From assembly GCF_010093815.1 (NCBI RefSeq), contig NW_022985566.1:138884-202883 (forward strand): DNA of 64,000 nucleotides, read 5' to 3'. Made by a program: the position numbers and the translations under genes. The DNA is from Pseudovirgaria hyperparasitica. Taxonomy: Eukaryota > Ascomycota > Dothideomycetes > Acrospermales > Acrospermaceae. Below, piece after piece: positions 12,454 to 23,299 of the stretch. The notes under the pieces are model-generated. The model was not told where the DNA came from. It searched no databases and saw only the letters and a program-made list of their open reading frames with translations. Position 1 is the first letter of the stretch. Every line of letters begins with the position of its first letter.

Positions 12454-14439
12454 GGTATTAACTTTATAGATATACTCCCCACTACGTATAACGGTAATAG
12501 TTAGATAATAATAGTAATTAACTACGTAACGGGATGGCCTATCGTATAGGTAGTCCCTAAGGCGACCGTAGAGTCCGTCGCGAGGTTTATTTATAAACGA
12601 ATCTTTATAGATTTTAGACCCCCCGCCGCACTAACCTTAGATAACGGTTAGTAGTTTCTATTAAGAGTGGTTAGCGCACTACTACGTATCCTTAAGACGG
12701 AATATAAACTTACTACGCCTTATTACCCTCGTATAAACGGAAAGGTTAAACGCCTTAATAGAACCTTAGAAGGTATCCTTACCCGTATATGTATAGGCGA
12801 ACTAGTAACTAACTAGGATATATACTTACTAGCCGCCGTTTTCGCCACGAGGATCCGACGATATAGAAGTATAGAAGTTAGTCTATATTATCTAGTATAT
12901 AGATAGTACCCTAACTTACTAGGGAATATTCCTAGAGAAAAGGATAAGTTAATATCCTTTAACGAACTTATTAAGTAAGTTAAGAAAGTATAACACGCTA
13001 GGACACTAGCGCTAAACGAACTACTTATGGAAGCCGCTCGCCGAGACCTTATAGATCCGACTCGGCTTAAACCTAAAGACTAGGCGCGACTACCTATCGG
13101 TTAAATCATTTTACTAAAGAATAAATAGAAAACGAAGTTTAAAACGAACTACTTAGGTCCCTATAAGGTTCATATATAATACCCCTTAGATATATACGCG
13201 CTAGAAACACCTAACGGACGTATTCTACGATACCTTATATATGGTAATAGACTAATTACGGTAAGAGGCATTAATAAGCTAGATAACTTCTAGACGAGAT
13301 AGGAGATTAACTTATAAATATCTAAGGAAATTAGGAATTAAGTGGCACCTTACTTACTAGATATCGAGAAGGTTTTAGAGAAAGAGAAACCTACCCTATA
13401 TTAGACGACTCTATCCTCCCTTCCTAAGAAGGAGTAGAACCGGCTATAGTAGCTACGGAGTTAACGAGAGTTAACGTACGAGGGCGTATATTCGTTCTTA
13501 GTAGAGGAGAGCTCGATAGACGTAGATATTACGCGTTAAATTAGGCTTACTAATATAAGAAATCGACGTAAACGGAGAGCTACCGTAACTACATTAATCG
13601 TACTAGTACTAATCGTTATTAACAAACTAAGAAATATACTAGAAGAATAACACGAGAATAGTAGAGTAATATAACTACTAATAATAAATATCGAAGAGAG
13701 CTACGATACTCTAAGGGTAGAGGAAGCCTAAACGATAACTAAGAAACTAATAGATAATCTATTAAACGAGATTAACACGGTAGAGGAAGCCATGATAGAA
13801 GCGAGATAGAAAGAATTACCTAAAGAAATAAGCTTAGGAGACGAGTTTAATAATACACGAATAGACTTAGATAAGGATGTCTAACTAGAATATAAGAATT
13901 CTATAAGTATAGATATAGACTTAGATATAGAAGAAGTATTAAAGAAGGTTAATAAAGTAAATAAACAACCCCTAACCGACTCGGACTACCCTATATAGAA
14001 TCTTATAGAAAGCGAACCTTATACGCGAAAGAGAAAGCGATTCTATATAGATGAACGTAGTAGAGAAACCTAAGCGGCTATAGCTAGCGCGTTAAGATAA
14101 GTTAATAGATTAGAGGGAGAGAGGTACTCTCTACGGAAAAAGATATTACCTTCGAAGCTATTATAGGAAAGCTTAGAATATAACTAACTTTAGTCTTTCC
14201 CTAATTATCTCCTTTATATATAGTACTACTAACCCCCTATTTACTTATTTAGAATATATACAGCTATTAAAGAAGATTAACGAGTCTTAGAAATTACTAG
14301 GAGGTTAAAGAAAGAAGACGTGGACTTATAATAACATTATATAAGTCTAAAATTACTATTTAAGAACCGTAAGACTAAATAGAGATAAAAGAAAGCCGTT
14401 AACGCCTTTTAACGCTTAATAAGATAGAGTATCATTATA

Positions 14440-16620
14440 AAATAGAAGCCGCCTACTTAGTCCTAGACCTTACGAGTAGAATTTAGTAGATTCTTTATAA
14501 ATTATACTAATACCTTCTCGCTCTCCTCGGGCATGCCATCGTTAATTAAGAACTTATATAGTAGCCCTTAAGGCGTGTAGCTAACCTTACTAAACGCGTT
14601 TATCGGACGACTAAACTAATCTTTAACGGCTTCGTTAAGCGGAAGTCCTTTATCTTTAAGGTCCTATATAGAATAAATAGGGATAATACTCGGGTCGGGA
14701 GATATAGTATTATTAAAGCTAGGAACGAGGACCTCCGGACCGCCGTAATACATCTATTCTATTATAGCTATAACCTTTTAATTAGCTAGAGATTATACGA
14801 GATATAAATCTAACTCACGAGTAAAGGACTAGCCTTAGAGTTTAATCTAGTCTTCTTAAGACCTAATAACTTCTTTTAACGAAGTTTAGTAGCCGAATAC
14901 TTTCTAGTAGCCTTAGTTATCTCTATAAATAAAGACTACTCGGTACGTTAGCGCTTTTTAATAATATTACGCTCGCTACGGTATACTATAAGAACGCGTT
15001 AAACCTATTAAAAGCCTTTAACGATATAAAGGAATAACTTATAACGCGATATACTATAGAATTTCCTATTCTCTTAGTGGAAATAGTTTAAATAGGTACC
15101 TTTAAATAGTAGGAACCCGTTAGGAAAAAGCTATATACACTCCCTAAAGATACCTTTACTAGTAGAATAAGAACTATAGGCGCTATCGCTAAAGTACTAG
15201 TATACGCCGCGAGCTATTATGCCTAGGATAGCCGGAATAGTATAGAGATACGATCTATCTAGGCGTTTCGAAGGATCCCGAAAGATCCCTCCTTCTACTA
15301 TAATATTCTAAGAATAATAGTAGTTACTAAACTTATCCGTTATATAGAACGGAAGTAGATTCTTCGGAATCGAGGCGTGCTAACTACTAGCGTACGCCTT
15401 AATAAGGCTATCGATAAATTCCTTATAGAGTATTCCGTTAATAGAAGGGTCCGAGAATAGCTACCCTAGGATAAGTTAGCTAACCGTTAAAGATAATTAA
15501 TAAGATAAGGACTTACTCTAGTAAGCTAACTACTATATAAACTTAATAGACTTCCCTAAAAAGAAGTAGTAATTAGATCGAACTCGGAGGCCTATATAAT
15601 CTACTACTTTAATCTTGGCATTACTATAGCTATTAAGTTTATTTACTATAGGTTACGCTATCGTACTAACCTTATAAGAAGCTATAGACCCCTTTCGCTT
15701 TACGGGAGTCTTCTTAACGACCTTATTAGGACTTTTAAGGTCTATAATAGCTAGCTTAGAAGTTATAGAGCGAGTTTTAGGGCTATTAAATACCTTTAAT
15801 AGAGTCCTTATAGTACTACGGGTCTTTACTAGAGTCCTAGGTATTCTAGAACGAGAGCCTAGATAAGAATTAGGAACTAGAATCTTAATATAAGACTTAG
15901 CGACTTACCTTTCTTAGTTACCTTAGAAGTAACTATATCGCCGAGCTCGTTAACTTCGATTAACGTATTACTATCGAGGTCTAATAACCTAGAGCTTTCC
16001 CTATCTTTATTTTTAGGATAGAAAATATTATTAGAGTCTTCCGATAGGTTCGCGAACCGACTAGCTTTTATAGGGGCTTCGAAGGGCTCGTTAAGGGTAA
16101 TTAATATAGACTCTAGACCCGTAACTTTACCTAGAAGATCTATATAGATTAGCGGGATTCTTATGGAAGGGTATATTAAATAAATCACCTTCTACCTTAG
16201 GAAGAGGCTCGTTAATAGCTATTACCGATCCTTAAGAGGCCGGAGCCTTAACTTTAGCCTTAGAGACCTTAGGTTTAAGGCTCTAACCGCCTTCTTCGAT
16301 TAACTAAGCTAAAGCTTTATCTTCTAGATCTAGTTCTTAAAAGAATAGCGAACTCTAAGGCCCGTTTAGATATAGATAGCCGTAGGCTATCTTTAAGTAA
16401 CTCTTACGAACTATATAGTTAACCTATACTTAAGGAATAAGGTAACTTAACCTACTATCTAGAGTACCTTTATTCGCCGCTAATACTTTATTAAGTAATA
16501 ACTAGTTAGAATTTCTATATAGAGGACCTAAGAAAGCACGACAAAGATCCTCGTTTATAACTATATCCGCTATAGAAAGTTTAAGTTAGAAGGGAAAAAG
16601 GTAAAGTTAAAGTTTATATA
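14440..16620 (-). other. Coding-like stretch antisense within copy 3
   Basis: Between the integrase tail and the 3' LTR the minus strand reads as a long degraded coding-like sequence, including a 103-codon open piece at 15,877-16,188. No family is recognised. The position matches the antisense stretches in copies 1 and 2. Decayed and not a working gene. Confidence 0.35.
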
Positions 16621-16955
16621 TATAAAATTATAGTATTAATCGGAGTAATTTCTAAGTTTATAGGAGTTTTAGCTATATTATTAGATATTATTAAAAGGAA
16701 TTAGCGCTGGAAAAACTAAGGAAAAGATTAAATTAGTTAAGAAATATAAGGTTAAAGGATAGTAGAATATAGGAATAGTAAAGGTAACTATTTAGTACTA
16801 AAATAAGCTTAGACTACCGCCCTTACGTGACGTATTGCTAATGCGGCCTAGCGCCAAAGAGATTTCACATATCTACCTCCCTATATTATATATTCTAACT
16901 CTATTAATCGTCTTTAACGGCCTCGTAGAAGCTTATATAATTAGAAGGGGGAAGA

Positions 16956-17088
16956 TGTGGGATTCCTATTAGGTAATCCCCGTTACTTAGATCTTATTTA
17001 GCGTTAGGCTGGTATATATAGCACTTAGATAGACTTAGTAGACACGTCAATCAATTTTTGCCACGTCTAATTTACCAAAGTTCCCACA
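16956..17088 (+). repeat. Candidate 3' LTR of copy 3
   Basis: Begins TGTGGGA directly after a purine tract (GAAGGGGGAAGA within 16,943-16,955) and ends TCCCACA, a 7-bp terminal inverted repeat typical of LTR ends. A TATATATA box lies inside. The first half is TA-rich like the rest of the block, whereas the last ~50 bp have normal composition. The partner LTR is not in the window, so the assignment rests on termini and position. Confidence 0.5.
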
Positions 17089-17715
17089 CACAACCCATGC
17101 ACCCGTCAGCCGCAGCTACATTGCCTGTATAAAGCTAGCAGCCGCGCATCGAGATCCCTGCCTGAATGGTTCGATCATTTCCCCTTCTAGACAGTCTAAA
17201 TGGCACCCTGGGAGGGAGGGGCCGTCGATCATCATCCACAGTATACGATGCTGACTGCGCGCATGCATGGCATGGCATGGCATGACTCGCGAAGCAAAGG
17301 CCGTTTCCTTCCGAGGCCAGGTCGTCGGGACTGAGTGTGGTATGGTTCTATATACCTTAATCCGACGTGGCTGACTGACCGCATTTCTTTCGTCTGTTCA
17401 TTTAGCATCCATAGAGCAGCTACCGGCCAATGATGTACTCGGCATCCGTCGATACAGACGTAACGCTGAGCTCATGTTGGCGTGCTTGATATGTTGGCCC
17501 AAGCCATGAATGTAGTAGACTGGCGCCTCGTCGCCAGTAGGTTAGCCATCCATCGAATGGAAGAGCTAGCCAGCATAGAACCACAGTACCGACATCGCAG
17601 AAGACAACCATGAAAAAAGGAAACCCCATGAATCACGAGGGGAGGAGGCACGCCATCCATCCACCCATCTATCCATCCATTCACCACAAAATCCCAGTCA
17701 AGCCTAATATCCACC

Positions 17716-17792
17716 CACACACAACACACACACACGCACACACAACACACACACACGCACACACAACACACACACACGCACACACAACACTC
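17716..17792. repeat. 21-bp CA-rich tandem repeat
   Basis: About 3.5 copies of a 21-bp unit made of CA dinucleotides interrupted by CAA and CG, giving a strand-asymmetric AC-rich tract. Confidence 0.75.
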
Positions 17793-18861
17793 ACGCGCGC
17801 AAACCACAAGATCCACCCACGCCATGCACAAAAACCCCATCACACCGCAAAACACAAATACACACCTCTCTCAAGCCTGCAGCCAGCCAGTCCATCCATC
17901 CATCCTTCATCCATCCATACACCCCAAAAGCATAGCTAGCATAGCATAGCATAGCATAGCATCAATCAAACCCGTCCGATTCTCGCAAAACCCGACCGCC
18001 AAGCAACACAACCGCCAAGCAAACCCGCCCCATCTTCCCTCCCTCTCCCCTTCTCTTCTCCGACTCTCCCTACCAAACACCCTACCGAAAAGGGTGGGCG
18101 TTCCGGGCAAAAAGCCAAAAAAGAAAAACATGACAAAAAAGAAACAAATAGTGCACAACCGCGTTTCCGAAGGTATATGTTTTCTTTTTTTTCAATCTCT
18201 CGCCTTGGGGATGTGTGGCTGGCTGGCTGGCTGGCTAGCTAGGGAAGGAGGGTGGAGGTTGGAAAGGATGAGGAAAAAAGAAAAGGATAGAGAATGAGAA
18301 TGGACTTTTGAAGAGAGAGAGAGAGAGAGAGGGGGGGGGGGGGGTTCTTTGCCTTGGTTACTTGCGCTTTTGGTACTATGTGATTAATGCTGATTAATGC
18401 TAATTAATGCTGCTGCTGATATTCGGTTTTTCTGTGGTGTTTGTTATAGTTCTTTTTGTGTAGCTCTCTACTTCTCCTTCTCCTTCTCCTTCTCCTTCTT
18501 CTTCTTCTCCTTCTCCGTTCTACATCTTCACCCACCACATAGCATAGTTTTCCCCCAGAGAACAGAGACCACGCACGCCCCAAACACCACAGAGCGAAGT
18601 CCGAGACGGCAAACATCCACCTCTCCTCCTCTCTCTCTCTCTCTTTCTCCCCCAAATAGTACTAACAAATAGGTCGTCGGAAAAGGATAAATCATTTTCT
18701 TTTCAAATTCCCTCCCCCCAAACCCCTACTACCGTAGAATAGTATAAAAAAAAGGGGCCATTGTGCCATGTGTAATTGTATAATTATCATTTGGGTTTCC
18801 TTTCTAGCTTTTTTGATCGTATCAGTTCAATTCACGCAATCGTTTCTACGACACCATATAT

Positions 18862-18867
<6 letters not shown>

Positions 18868-18929
<62 letters not shown>
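18868..18929. repeat. (CA)n dinucleotide microsatellite
   Basis: About 30 uninterrupted CA units. Likely polymorphic in length and potentially Z-DNA forming. Confidence 0.95.
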
Positions 18930-18930
<1 letters not shown>

Positions 18931-19195
18931 ACCTGCGTTGCTCGCTACGTCCAGTCCAGCGAGACGCCGAAAAGACACGGTAAGAAAGAAAAGAAAGAAA
19001 GAAACCAAGAAAAAAACAAGAACGGACCTACCTACCTACCTACCTTTACACCCATCTCTTCTCTACCATCGCCACTTTAACAACCATGCACGGCACGGCA
19101 CGGCACGCCCCGCACGGCCAAACGTAAAAGTCAAAACAACGGACTTGCCAGCTACTAGTAGCCACCACCCACCCTATCCGCCCGCCCCAATCAAT

Positions 19196-22100
19196 TCACT
19201 CGCCCATCTCCTCATCGACCAGAACGCCGCCGCCGCCTTCGCCCTCTCCTCCTCCTCCCGCGCACAACAACCCACCACCACTCCTCCACCCACCAGCCCA
19301 TCTCCGAAAACAAACCCGCTTCGCCCACTTCCAAAGCTCGACGCCCAGAAAAAACAGCACCGTCTCGACGAACACGATGCCCCACTCCCACGTAATGCCC
19401 GTGTGCTTGAAGACGTCATGATTGACGACGGGAATGTAGAGCGTCGGGAAGATGGTCGCGAAGCCTGCGATGATGGCCCAGAAGAGGAATTTGTTGCGTC
19501 GCACGTCGTGTATCCACTGGGTGAGGAGGTACTTCGTGCTGCTGCTCCTGCCGCCGGGCTGCATGCGGAAGAAGCTGCGGCGCAGGTCCACCATTTCCCA
19601 GGCTAGGAAGAGGGCGAACCAGGTTAGACAGGCGAAGCAGGTAGCGCGGGCGCGGAAGACGGTGTCGCAGCGGGGGGAGTAGGCGGCGTTGCAGTTTTCG
19701 CCGAGGTCGGCGGAGCCAAAGGCGAAGAGGACGAGGGCGAAGGCGGCGAGACAGAGCGCAGCGATCCAGAGGCCGTAGACGAGCATGTCGAGCAGGATCT
19801 CTGGGGTGAAGACGCCGCGGGTGAGGCGCTGGGGCGGGCGGGCCATGATGTCTGGGGCGGCGCGCTCGAAGCCTAGGCCCATGTCTGGCAGGCCGCTTGT
19901 GATCATGATGACCCAGATGATTTGGACGGGGGCGAGGGGGAAGACGGAGAGGCCGGAGGAGTCCTTGAATGCGAGGCCGATGAGGAGGGTGCAGGCTTGC
20001 GCGATGTTCTCGGCGAGCAGGTGGAGGATGAATTTCTGGATGTTGTCGAACATGCGGCGGCCTTCTTCGATGGCGTTGAGGATGGAGGCGAAGTTGTCGT
20101 CGGTGAGGACGATGTCGGAGGCGTCTTTGGCGACGTCGGAGCCGGCTTGGCCCATGGCTATGCCTACGTCTGCGCGCTTCAGGGACGGTGAGTCGTTGAC
20201 GCCGTCGCCGGTCTGGGAGAGTGAGTGGGTTAGTGGGAGTGCGACAGCAGGAACGGCGGTATAAGACGTACCATGGCGGCAAACTTCTTCCGGCGGTGCA
20301 ATGCCTCGATCATGCGGACTTTTGTGTTGGGGGCACAGCGTGCAATGACGAGAGGTAGGAGTGGAAGAGCATCAATCTCATCGTCAGACAGCCTGTCAAA
20401 CTCCTTTGCAGTCATGACCATCGAGTCTGCAACAGCTCTGGACAGGGATTCCGACCGATGCGGCAGGATCCCAACTTCCATTGCGATAGCTCTGGCCGTC
20501 CCGGGATGATCACCGGTGAGCATGTGCACGTCAATGCCAGCCTTGCGACACTCGCGGACCGAAGCGGCAGACTCCGGTCGTGGAGGATCGTAGAGGCCGA
20601 TCAGTCCGCGGAATGTGAGATCTGTTTCGAGTGTGTTGCGGTCAATGTCCTTGTCTGTGTTGATGTCCTGGCCGCAATTACGGCTTGCCAATGCGAGCAC
20701 GCGGAGCCCCTGGGCTGCAAGGGCTTCCATGTTTTCCAGGATGTCGTCACGTATGCCGTCAGTCATCTCAGCAGTGCCGTCGGTCTCGTCGGGCATGAAC
20801 AGAGTGGTGCAAGAATCCAATAGTCGTTCTACGGCGCCTTTGGTGAACACTGCCATGTCTTGGGTGCTGGTGTCTTGAAACAGGACAGACATCTTCTTGA
20901 TGTCGGAATCGAACGGAAACTCTGCAACGCTCTTCCAGCTTGTTGATGATTCGGCAGATGTCAAGGTCGACCTGTTCCACCCGAAACGTGAAGCGAAGAC
21001 CTGTATGGCAATTTCGGTCGGGTCACCTCGTGCATGCCACTTGTCCTCGGCGTTCTTGTGGACAGTCGCGAGATTGGCTAGAGATGCGACATTGAGGAAT
21101 TCTTGCAGATGGATTTCTGCTTCGACGAAATTCTGGGGTTCGGTGATGTCCTTGCCAGACGCACTGGTCTTTTCGCGCGGTGCCTGTGGAGCGAGAGCGA
21201 TTGACCCAGCGGTCGGATTGTGTGGCTCGCTGGTGTTGTCGATTGAAATGGTGCCGATGGCGGGAATCCAAGCTTTCTTCGCTACCATCTTCCCCTGAGT
21301 CAAGGTGCCGGTCTTGTCGGAGCAGATATCAGTGACAGCACCCAACGCTTCTAGCGACTTGAGGTTGCGAACGATGACATGACGCTCGACCATACGCTTG
21401 GTACCGGCGGCCATCGTGATAGTCAGAACGACAACCAAGGAAGCCGGTATCATACTCAGGCCGGTAGCGACAGCGTAGATGATGACCTCCCGGTTGGACG
21501 AGAATCCATTCGCAGCAAGAACGATGATGGCGCAGATGACGGCAATGCCAAACAACAGGATCGCAAGCCGGGACAGCTTCTTCTGGAGAGGCGTGCCGAC
21601 GTTGACACCGAGAAAGCGGCCGACAGCATCGGAAGCAGTCAGAGTGTATGCTTGCGCGAATCGATGAGGGCCAGCTTTGCCCTGGTCATTCCGCTTGACC
21701 GGTCGTACTCGCGAGCCCTTGGCGCGCAGAGCAGCGGCAATTGACCCAATCTCAGTGTGCATTCCGGTGGCAAAAACAATGCCCTTGGCACGGCCTTTGG
21801 TCACGGTGGACGAGCTGTAGGCGACGTTGAGGCGATCGCCAGGGCCGGTGTCGTCGGCAAAGACATCGTGTGCATTCTTTTGAACGGGGAGAGACTCGCC
21901 TGTCAGCAGAGCTTCGTCTGTCTCAAAGTTGAGAGCCTGAACGAGTCTGGGCGTGTGATATATCAGTTCTTGTTCCTGTCAGTCGACTGTATGTCGGGAC
22001 ATGTGCTCACCTGATATCGGCAGGAATCGTGTCGCCAGTCTTGAGCTCGACGAGGTCGCCAACGACAATCTCACCGGTCGGAACAACGACGTTCTCGCCC

Positions 22101-22590
22101 CCTCTGACAGCGCTGGCGGTAGGAGAGCTGAGTGATCGCAGCGAGTCCATGGTCTTCTCGGCGTTGAACTCTTGCCAAAAGCCGACGACGACGTTCAGGA
22201 CGATGACGGCGGTGATGACGCCGCCTTCAATGTATGAGCCGATGCCGAAACTGACGGCCATGGCCATAATCAGGACCTAGATGGTTGGATCAGCCCTTCT
22301 CTTCAATCGACACCACGGCAAATGGTACACTGTACTAGAGTCATTGCATTGGCAACCTGCCGGAGCAGGATTTTTGCGGGCTGCACGCCGCCGGCATCGC
22401 CCAGTTCATTTCGACCGTGCTTCTCGAGACGGGTCGTGGCCTCGGTGGGCGACAGGCCGTCGTCTAGGTCGGCCTGTAGTTTGCCTGTGACCTCGTCATA
22501 GGTGAGGGCGTGGGCGGGCCTCTGCAAAGGCCAATTGCCATGGCCTGGGAGTGTGTTTGCAGAGTGCTTTTCTTCAGGCATGAATGGCAC
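19196..22590 (-). CDS. ENA1: ENA-type sodium/potassium-exporting P-type ATPase
   Basis: A P-type ATPase of the fungal IID (ENA) group, which pumps Na+ or K+ out across the plasma membrane and gives salt and alkaline-pH tolerance. Exons on the minus strand: 22,590-22,336, 22,276-22,011, 21,946-20,272 and 20,212-19,196. The three introns are 59-64 bp. The product is 1,070 residues, normal for the family. Visible are the N-terminal cation-ATPase domain, a TGES actuator motif, the IPASLVVVLTITM membrane segment upstream of phosphorylation, the DKTGTLTQGK phospho-acceptor (Asp at about 384), a KGA nucleotide-binding motif, a TGDGVNDS hinge formed exactly across intron 3, and C-terminal membrane helices. 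The last ~45 residues are Gly/Glu-rich and not conserved. The start could also be the Met three codons on. ENA genes are usually induced by salt through calcineurin; no element was mapped here. Gene symbol by family. Confidence 0.93.
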
Positions 22591-23299
22591 TGTGCGATGC
22601 TTTTGCTTGGTGTGATGTGTGGTGGATGAGACAAAGTCAGAGGAGGACGGTACTGCCCACCCACGGCGGGGGCATTACCACTTTTAAATCATTCTCGTCC
22701 ATATCCGCAGAATCTTTCGCTCTTGACATCTCGATGACGACGCTTGGCGTGTAACGATATTCTTGGCGAGTGTGGTCGTGAACGGCTGGACCGGGCGAGA
22801 AGGACGAATGGGGGTGGGCAGGCCAAGGATTCCGCTCGATGTTAGAGGCCTGAGGCGTCAGAATGAGTGGAGCGCAAGTCTTGAACGGCCCCACCTGAGG
22901 TGCCCACATAGTCAAATCCATGCCCCCCGCCGCCACTGCAGATCGATCGACATGCAAGCTGCCAAACGGGGGTCTACGTCAGAATAATCTGTTCGGGTAG
23001 TAATTATGGCAATAATATATAGATCCGTAGCCGGCATCAGGACCGATCGCCACTCATACTAACAGGCATGACCACCTATAATAAAACCTACAGCACACTC
23101 GTCATGTTCTAGCAGGAATTGGATACAAGAAACACGAGGTAGTCAAAGCTGGTATAGGTCATTGGATCAATGGGTGTGATAAGTAGATGAGATTTTTGAG
23201 GATATCACAGTCTAGACCACGAGCTAAAGAGGCTGGGAGGAGAAGGCGTACAGCATAGTACAGTACAATACATGTCAACGCAAACAATGATATTCTTCT
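22591..23299. other. Intergenic: ATPase promoter and 3' side of the next gene
   Basis: Upstream region of the ATPase (22,591 onward) and the 3' flank of the minus-strand gene ending at 23,300. No gene is supported. Short open frames are in GC-rich sequence and show no family resemblance. Confidence 0.6.

Larger units (their letters stand above)
12454..17088 (+). mobile_element. Ty3/Gypsy retroelement fossil, copy 3 (3' part)
   Basis: Plus-strand integrase core remnants begin immediately after the LTR of copy 2 and run to about 12,900, recognised by the DNG-type and TPYHP-type blocks of retroviral-like integrases. A long degraded C-terminal tail follows to about 14,100. No chromodomain was recognised. 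The 5' two-thirds of the element (gag, protease, RT) are absent. It ends with a purine tract at 16,943-16,955 and a candidate 133-bp LTR. It is broken many times (dozens of interruptions). Since its strand is opposite to copy 1, it is not simply the other half of copy 1. Confidence 0.65.
17089..19195. other. Microsatellite-rich spacer, no gene seen
   Basis: Normal-composition sequence between the retroelement block and the ATPase stop codon. It is full of simple repeats: TATCCATCCATC-type runs, a 21-bp tandem CA-rich repeat, AGCAT repeats near 17,936-17,963, CTGG repeats near 18,218-18,237, GA and G runs near 18,316-18,344, CTTCTC runs near 18,473-18,512, and a long CA run near 18,868-18,929. 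Open frames here are repeats read as codons. The part next to 19,196 is presumably the ATPase 3' UTR. Confidence 0.8.

Noticed and set aside
1-17040. AT-rich block as a centromere or telomere
   Set aside because: No telomeric repeats or satellite arrays; the content is explained by decayed LTR retroelements.
17472-18672. Short frames with His/Thr, Cys/Val or Arg repeats
   Set aside because: They are microsatellites read as codons on both strands, without any protein pattern.
18776-19606. 276-codon plus-strand frame
   Set aside because: It starts in the CA microsatellite and continues antisense to the ATPase C-terminus; no family features.
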